From Hathewaya histolytica (lineage in GTDB: Bacteria > Bacillota > Clostridia > Clostridiales > Clostridiaceae): a stretch of 64,000 nucleotides of DNA. Shown here in pieces: positions 54,888-64,000 of this stretch. A program made the translations under genes and the position numbers. Location of the stretch: positions 1 through 64,000 of the forward strand of contig NZ_LR590481.1 of the NCBI RefSeq assembly GCF_901482605.1, written 5' to 3'. The notes below the pieces were generated by a model. The model was not told the DNA's origin and made no database searches. It saw only the letters and a list, made by a program, of their open reading frames with translations. Position 1 is the first letter of the stretch. Every line of letters starts with the position of its first letter.

Positions 54888-56057
54888 TTGAAAAACAAAA
54901 GTTTGATCAAGAACAAGTATTTTTCGCTTATAATATTCATGTTTATGTTAATGGTTTTGGACGCTATAGCAGAAAATATGAAGGGGATATTTATTCCTAT
55001 ATTCAAAACTAGTTTCAATATAAGTGATAGTGTTATAGGTATATGGTTACTGGTAGGTTCGTTTGCTTATATAATATTTACATATTTCGGTGGATTGTTA
55101 TCCAAGAAAATAGGACAAAATAAGGTGTTTATTTTAGGTATATTTATGGGGGTTATTGCTTGTTTATTATATTCAATAACTGATAATGTATACATATTAT
55201 TTATAGATACATTTATATTAAATGGAGCATTATCATTATGCGCTATAGCTATAAATACCATTATTCCTACAATATCCATAGGTTTTCAAGCTGTACTTAT
55301 GAATTTAACTCATTTTTTCTATGGATTAGGTATTACAGTAGGGACAAGCTCAGCCGGATATTTACTAAATAAAAATATTTCTTGGAAATATATTTATTTT
55401 ATTATAGCCATAATGTATATTGTAATAGGTATATGCTTTTATTTTATTAAAATACCAGAGATAAGTGTTGTTAAAGAAGAAAAAACGCATAGTGAAATTT
55501 TATTTAAAGATAAGCTTGTATATTTTTATGTTATAGCATTAGGTTTTTATATTTTTGCAGAAGGGGGAACCTTAAGTTGGCTAGTTAATTATATACAAAG
55601 GGGTTATGGTCTTACTGTAGCCGGTGCGACTAAATATCTATCAATATTTACAGCATTATTTGCAATAGGTAGGCTTTTAGGCGGATTTGTAGCACAAAAG
55701 CTTGGTTATATAAACTCTGTAATGTATTCTACAGCTATAGCGCTAGTATTGTTTTTATCTGGTGTTCTTTTAGGAGAAAAAGGATTTGTATATATAGCAA
55801 TATCGGGTGGATTTTTTGCTATAACATTCCCAACTATTGTTTTAAGTATATCTGAGGCATTTAAGAGGGATTCTTCCTATGTAACGGGAATAATAGTATC
55901 TGTAGCAAGTATAATTAGTATGATTTTTAATTTCATATTAAGTGCATTAAATGAATTTGTGGGAGCAAGATATGCCTTCCTAATAATCCCACTCGGTTTA
56001 TTTATATCTTTATGTACTCAGATCCTTATAAAAAACAATTTAAAAAACAATATTTAA
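54888..56057 (+). CDS. Major facilitator superfamily transporter
   Basis: A 389-residue MFS permease with 12 predicted helices; the loop between helices 2 and 3 reads GGLLSKKIGQNKVF (family motif A variant) and repeats in the second half as GGFVAQKLGYINSV. The first half resembles sugar/fucose-type MFS carriers (MNLTHFFYGLGITVGTSSAG), but substrate is not certain. Start TTG 54888 after GAGAGGGGAG. The acetyltransferase follows 18 bp after, suggesting one operon. Confidence 0.87.
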   Translation: MKNKSLIKNKYFSLIIFMFMLMVLDAIAENMKGIFIPIFKTSFNISDSVIGIWLLVGSFAYIIFTYFGGLLSKKIGQNKVFILGIFMGVIACLLYSITDNVYILFIDTFILNGALSLCAIAINTIIPTISIGFQAVLMNLTHFFYGLGITVGTSSAGYLLNKNISWKYIYFIIAIMYIVIGICFYFIKIPEISVVKEEKTHSEILFKDKLVYFYVIALGFYIFAEGGTLSWLVNYIQRGYGLTVAGATKYLSIFTALFAIGRLLGGFVAQKLGYINSVMYSTAIALVLFLSGVLLGEKGFVYIAISGGFFAITFPTIVLSISEAFKRDSSYVTGIIVSVASIISMIFNFILSALNEFVGARYAFLIIPLGLFISLCTQILIKNNLKNNI

Positions 56058-56075
56058 TTATCTAAGGCGGTCAAA

Positions 56076-57032
56076 ATGGTGAATAATAAATTAATTAGTA
56101 TAGAAACTATAAAAGATAATCCTAGTGAATACATAATAAAAGACGTTGTGGGTATAAATCTAGGAAGAGTATTTATAATAGAGTTTGATAAAAAGAATAA
56201 AAATGTACTTATAAGACTTAAGTTTTACAAGAAAACAGAAGAGTACTTTGAGCATATATTAGAAAGTTTAGATATACTAACAGATACATTTTTCTGTAAG
56301 AAAGATTTATTTAAGATAAATTTGATAGTAAGTGAAGAATTTGATTTCTCATCTATAATAGAAAAAGGATTCAAGTTAGAAGGGATTTTAAAAGATACTA
56401 TATATTGCGGTGTTAATAATTATAAGTCTGAATTTTTATTTGGAATTACTATAGAGCAGTTTAGAATTGGAAAAATAAAAAATAGATTTTCTTTAAAAGG
56501 AAACAACATAGAACTTAAAATATTAACTCCAGAGGATAGTCAGGTTTCACTAGAGTATTGTATAAGAAATAAGAATCATCTTAAACCTTATGAGCCATCA
56601 AGGGATAAGGAATACTTCACACTAGCAGGTCAAAAAAATAATCTTACTCAATCTTATAAAGAATATCTTAATGGAAAAGAAGTTAGTTTTGGTATATTTA
56701 AAGGAAATAATCTTATAGGGAAAATAAGGTTTTCTAATATAGTCTTAGGCATTTTAAAGAGTTGTACTGTAGGATATTCTATGGATGAAGTTGAACAAGG
56801 AAAAGGATATATGAAAGAGGCACTAAAGCTTTCTATGAGATATGTCTTTGAGGTTCTTGAACTTCATAGAATAGAAGCATCTACACTTTTAGATAATGAA
56901 AAGTCTCAAAGGGTACTGAAATCATGTGGCTTTAAAGAGCTTGGAGTAAATGAAAAATATCTCTTTATTAATGGCGAATGGAGAGATCATATTATGTTTT
57001 ATAGAACATGTAACTGGAAAGAACAATTTTAG
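56076..57032 (+). CDS. Two-part acetyltransferase (degenerate plus RimJ/RimL-type GNAT)
   Basis: 318 residues. The first 130 look like a degenerate GNAT half (VLIRLKFYKKTEEYFEHI, no acetyl-CoA loop). The second half (about 140-318) is a full RimJ/RimL GNAT: ELKILTPEDSQVSLEYC, the acetyl-CoA loop DEVEQGKGYMKEALKLSMRY, then HRIEASTLLDNEKSQRVLKS and CGFKELG. AAGGCGG before ATG. Co-transcribed with the MFS gene; the pair could modify and export a compound, which is inference. Confidence 0.8.
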   Translation: MVNNKLISIETIKDNPSEYIIKDVVGINLGRVFIIEFDKKNKNVLIRLKFYKKTEEYFEHILESLDILTDTFFCKKDLFKINLIVSEEFDFSSIIEKGFKLEGILKDTIYCGVNNYKSEFLFGITIEQFRIGKIKNRFSLKGNNIELKILTPEDSQVSLEYCIRNKNHLKPYEPSRDKEYFTLAGQKNNLTQSYKEYLNGKEVSFGIFKGNNLIGKIRFSNIVLGILKSCTVGYSMDEVEQGKGYMKEALKLSMRYVFEVLELHRIEASTLLDNEKSQRVLKSCGFKELGVNEKYLFINGEWRDHIMFYRTCNWKEQF

Positions 57033-57265
57033 AATTTTATATATAATTAAATAGAATTTTTGATACAATCCTAATTTAAAATAGTGTTTTTTAAAATAAA
57101 AAATGTTGTTTTGAGTAATAGGGTTGTATTTTTAATGTAAAAATCAAAATAAACTTATCCTTGTGTATCTATATGAGTAAAATAGAGAAAAATAATAATA
57201 AAAAGAGAAAAAATGAGAATGTTTTATTTAAACGCGGTAATCATAATAAAAGAGTATGAAAGATG
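57033..57265. other. Leader region of rRNA operon 3
   Basis: AT-rich, no ORF. It holds the third copy of the shared upstream element, TCCTTGTGTATCT at 57158-57170, 99 bp before the P1 -10. Confidence 0.5.
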
Positions 57266-57358
57266 TGATATTATATAAATCGTTCTCCAAAAGAACACAA
57301 AATAAATTTAACAACAATAAAAAAATAGTTTGACAACATACAAATTATTTGCTAAAAT
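57266..57358 (+). promoter_or_regulatory. Tandem rRNA promoters P1 and P2 (operon 3)
   Basis: P1 TGATATTAT at 57266-57274. Then 7 nt and a GTTCT/AGAAC hairpin (57282-57296) whose stem covaries with GTTCC/GGAAC of the other operons. P2 TTGACA 57330-57335, 17 bp, TAAAAT 57353-57358. The sequence otherwise differs from operons 1 and 2. Confidence 0.82.
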
Positions 57359-57492
57359 AACAATTGTCGTTAGATTAAGACAAATTGGTCTTTGAAAATT
57401 AAACAGAGTAAGATAAAAGAACTCGCATTCTTTTGAGAAAAAGAAAAAACAATTCAAGTCAGTAAAATGCTTGAGCAAGAAGGAAAACTTTT

Positions 57493-59016
<1,524 letters not shown>

Positions 59017-59168
59017 ATCGAGAAGGCTATCGCCTTTTCGTAGCGAGCACTTACTCTGTTTAATTTTGAAGGACTAAAGTTCTTCAATTTTGTTCTTTGA
59101 AAATTGCACAATGAATAAATAAACTATAATTAACTGATTAATATAAATTAATTTAGTTACTCATGATA

Positions 59169-62074
<2,906 letters not shown>

Positions 62075-62140
62075 ATATAGTTTTCATTGTGCAATTTTGA
62101 GAGAACGATCTCTCAATGTATACCGTCTAACAACAACATA

Positions 62141-62257
62141 TCCGGTGGTAATGGCGTAAAGGTAACACTCCTTCCCATACCGAACAGGCAAGTTAAGCTT
62201 TACAGCGCTGATGGTACTGCAGGGGAAGCCCTGTGGGAGAGTAAGACACTGCCGGGT
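62141..62257 (+). rRNA. 5S ribosomal RNA (operon 3)
   Basis: 117 nt, helix I as in copy 1; one base differs from copy 1 (C where copy 1 has T13711). Confidence 0.95.
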
Positions 62258-62266
62258 AAATATTAT

Positions 62267-62341
62267 TCCGAAGTAGCTCAATGGTGGAGCACTCGGCTGT
62301 TAACCGATAGGTTGGAGGTTCGAATCCTCTCTTCGGAGCCA
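62267..62341 (+). tRNA. tRNA-Asn(GTT)
   Basis: A 75-nt cloverleaf; anticodon loop CTGTTAA (GTT), acceptor TCCGAAG/CTTCGGA, encoded GCCA. Confidence 0.95.
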
Positions 62342-62345
62342 ATAT

Positions 62346-62421
<76 letters not shown>

Positions 62422-62456
62422 AACCATCTTAAGTAATTAAGATGGTTTTTTTATAT
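62422..62456 (+). terminator. Terminator of rRNA operon 3
   Basis: AACCATCTTAA / TTAAGATGGTT stem and T-run after tRNA-Phe. Confidence 0.9.
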
Positions 62457-62483
62457 TTAATTTTAAGTGAATCATAAGTTTAT

Positions 62484-62544
62484 TATAAAAAAGAAATCTC
62501 CTTAAAGTAGGTATAAAAGTATTTACTGTAACTACTTTAAGGAG
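62484..62544 (-). terminator. Minus-strand terminator after the FMN-binding lipoprotein gene
   Basis: A perfect 13-bp inverted repeat CTCCTTAAAGTAG (62498-62510) / CTACTTTAAGGAG (62532-62544). On the minus strand it runs into ATTTCTTTTTT, which gives the orientation. Confidence 0.72.
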
Positions 62545-62596
62545 GTATTTATCATATAGGATTTAACTGTTTTGCAAATAGAAAAGTATATGTTTT

Positions 62597-63106
62597 TTAT
62601 TTAGATGGTGTTGGTGCTGGTACTAATAAAGTAGATGTATCACCTTTAGTTGCTTTTTCACTTAAAACTTTAGAAGATAGAGTTTTAAAATCATCGAAAG
62701 AGTGAGTAGCTCCAGATACACCGTCCACTTTTTCTACATCTTGTTTACTAACCAATCCTTCATTAAATTTTTTACTAAATTCTTCAGCACAGGTTTTCTT
62801 ACCTTGCTCTTTCATCATTTTATTGTATCCTTCGTCCTTGCTCTTGAATTGACCTTTATCATTTACATAGTCAAAGTTTGAAGATGCTATTTTTCCATCT
62901 TTAATCTCGATTTCTATAAATGCTTTCCATTTTCTTTCATCAGCTTTATCATATTCAGCTTTATATTTACCATCTTTGTATTGAGATGTAGCAGCGGTTG
63001 ATTTAGTATCATCCTTCTTAGGCTCAGTTTTACTTCCACAACCTGTAATTATTGATAAACTTATAGCTGTTGCTACTAATAAACTTAAGACTCTTTTCTT
63101 TGTCAT
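62597..63106 (-). CDS. FMN-binding domain lipoprotein
   Basis: A 169-residue exported lipoprotein: signal MTKKRVLSLLVATAISLSI with lipobox ITGC, a Lys/Thr-rich linker, then one FMN_bind domain (YKDGKYKAEYDKADERKWKA, then IEIKDGKIASSNFDYVN) with the flavinylation site DGVSGATHS, where the Thr of SGAT takes FMN covalently. An electron-transfer role outside the membrane is likely. ATG 63106 follows AAAGGAGAG; the frame runs 37 codons further up without a site. ApbE is encoded just upstream on the same strand. Confidence 0.9.
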   Translation of the reverse strand: MTKKRVLSLLVATAISLSIITGCGSKTEPKKDDTKSTAATSQYKDGKYKAEYDKADERKWKAFIEIEIKDGKIASSNFDYVNDKGQFKSKDEGYNKMMKEQGKKTCAEEFSKKFNEGLVSKQDVEKVDGVSGATHSFDDFKTLSSKVLSEKATKGDTSTLLVPAPTPSK

Positions 63107-63366
63107 AATGAAATCTCTCCTTTTAATAATAGATAGATAAAACTTTAACAAATATATACATATTAAGCTAATAATTATATATAAAGAATGCATATGATTA
63201 CTACATATTTTCTTCATAAATTAAATATTATTAATGATAATATATCATTAAATAGAAGGTTTTTCAAATATAAATATTAATATATTAAATAAATTATTAG
63301 CAGCATGATTTATGTGTAAATAGCATTAATCCGTTAAATAATTATCATCATTTGAAAGTATAAAGG

Positions 63367-63406
63367 AAAAGCTTATGTATGATTAGAATTTATACATAAG
63401 CTTTTA
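63367..63406 (-). terminator. Terminator after apbE
   Basis: AAAAGCTTATGTAT / ATACATAAGCTTTT stem between apbE and the lipoprotein gene; minus-strand T-run. Confidence 0.82.
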
Positions 63407-63411
63407 GTTAT

Positions 63412-64000
63412 CTACTCTGATATAAGTTTGTAATTTTCATTTGTTTTAGTAAAATTTCCTTTTAGTCCAGAAGTTAAATATATCTTGTTATCCTTAGTTA
63501 TAAATATAGCATCTACACCATCATATTTTTCGATTATCTTTTTCCCTTCATTAAGGCCTTTAGAAAATATAAAAGTTGAAAGGGCATCACCATCTACAGA
63601 TTTAGCACTCACTATACTTATGCCAGCTAGCTCATTATTATAAGGATACCCAGTAAATGGATTGAGTATATGATGATATCTAATACCATCTTTTTTAAAA
63701 TATCTTTCATATATTCCAGAAGTAACTACGGATTTATTTTCAACACTTATTGATCCTACTATTTTTCCACGAGAGTTCTTAGGATCTTGAATACCAATTT
63801 TCCAAGGGTTATTGTTTTTCGGATTCCTACCTAAGGCAAATAGATTACCACCTAAATCAACTAAAGCAGATTTAACGTTATTTTCATTTAATATTTTTAT
63901 TACCTCATCAGCAGTATATCCTTTAGCTATACCACCAAGGTCTATTATCATTCCTGGCTTCTTTAGATAAACGGAATGACTAGAATCATTTATTTCTAAA
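63412..64000 (-). CDS. apbE: FAD:protein FMN transferase ApbE (5' part beyond window)
   Basis: 196 C-terminal codons, open to the window edge. ApbE cleaves FAD and attaches FMN to Ser/Thr of SGAT-type sites. Visible motifs: MIIDLGGIAKGYTADE, LVDLGGNLFALG, YHHILNPFTGYP and the metal-binding DGDALSTFIFSKG. The frame continues upstream of the Met at 63951 (VYLKKPG), so the start and the signal peptide lie outside. Its likely substrate is the lipoprotein encoded next to it. Full-length relatives have 330-350 residues. Confidence 0.93.
   Translation of the reverse strand, partial: LEINDSSHSVYLKKPGMIIDLGGIAKGYTADEVIKILNENNVKSALVDLGGNLFALGRNPKNNNPWKIGIQDPKNSRGKIVGSISVENKSVVTSGIYERYFKKDGIRYHHILNPFTGYPYNNELAGISIVSAKSVDGDALSTFIFSKGLNEGKKIIEKYDGVDAIFITKDNKIYLTSGLKGNFTKTNENYKLISE

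Overview
The window is low-GC DNA with strong AGGAGG ribosome-binding sites and comes from the replication-origin region of a Clostridium sensu stricto (cluster I) type genome. The evidence is the order dnaA - oriC - dnaN - S4 protein - recF - remB - gyrB - gyrA - rRNA, the 16S sequence, a serS T-box, a large Gram-positive SRP RNA, and the Bacillus-like order tRNA-Ser - SRP RNA - dnaX - ebfC - recR - yaaL - bofA - rRNA. I do not commit to a species. The window opens inside dnaA and closes inside apbE.

Layout. 1-8.5 kb holds replication initiation and topology genes, with DnaA boxes and a DnaA-trio unwinding element between dnaA and dnaN. 8.5-14 kb is rRNA operon 1 with two tRNAs. 14-20 kb holds an HD hydrolase, the niacin repressor NiaR, a soluble hybrid histidine kinase, an FAD oxidoreductase with a DUF1667 protein, and T-box-serS. 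20-22.5 kb has four tRNA genes, each cluster behind a near-perfect promoter, plus a PAP2 phosphatase and an acetyltransferase. 22.6-28.5 kb is an accessory, decaying stretch: an intact IS1182-like element followed by an ABC exporter locus broken in at least two genes. 28.6-40 kb holds a repeat-bearing lipoprotein, a YetF protein, psd/aarF, tadA, an ArsR regulator with a multidomain persulfide enzyme, an IseA-like secreted protein and an oligopeptidase. 40-45.6 kb is the conserved SRP RNA-dnaX-recR-bofA block, interrupted by a divergent PII/DUF1538 pair. 45.7-51 kb is rRNA operon 2. 51-57 kb holds sfsA, DUF1576, three tiny Cys-rich proteins, an MFS transporter and an acetyltransferase. 57-62.5 kb is rRNA operon 3, followed by an FMN-binding lipoprotein and its flavinyl transferase ApbE.

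How the parts fit. Three rRNA operons in 55 kb next to the origin gain copy number during fast growth. Each has tandem promoters, an extended -10 P1 whose transcript would begin with a small hairpin and a P2 with TTGACA; a shared upstream motif sits about 100 bp before P1. Operon 1 alone has an extra consensus promoter in front of 5S-tRNA. ArsR plus the CoA-disulfide reductase/rhodanese/TusA/DsrE fusion looks like a reactive-sulfur response. ApbE and the FMN lipoprotein form a flavinylation pair.

The items I find most worth following are: (1) a promoter-terminator unit without an ORF at 40.0-40.14 kb that would encode a C-rich small RNA; (2) three adjacent mini-proteins sharing a CxxC-x2-[FYL]-K-x3-C knuckle; (3) an 18-bp inverted repeat carrying two perfect DnaA boxes downstream of rRNA operon 2; (4) the shared upstream element and 5'-hairpin of the rRNA promoters.
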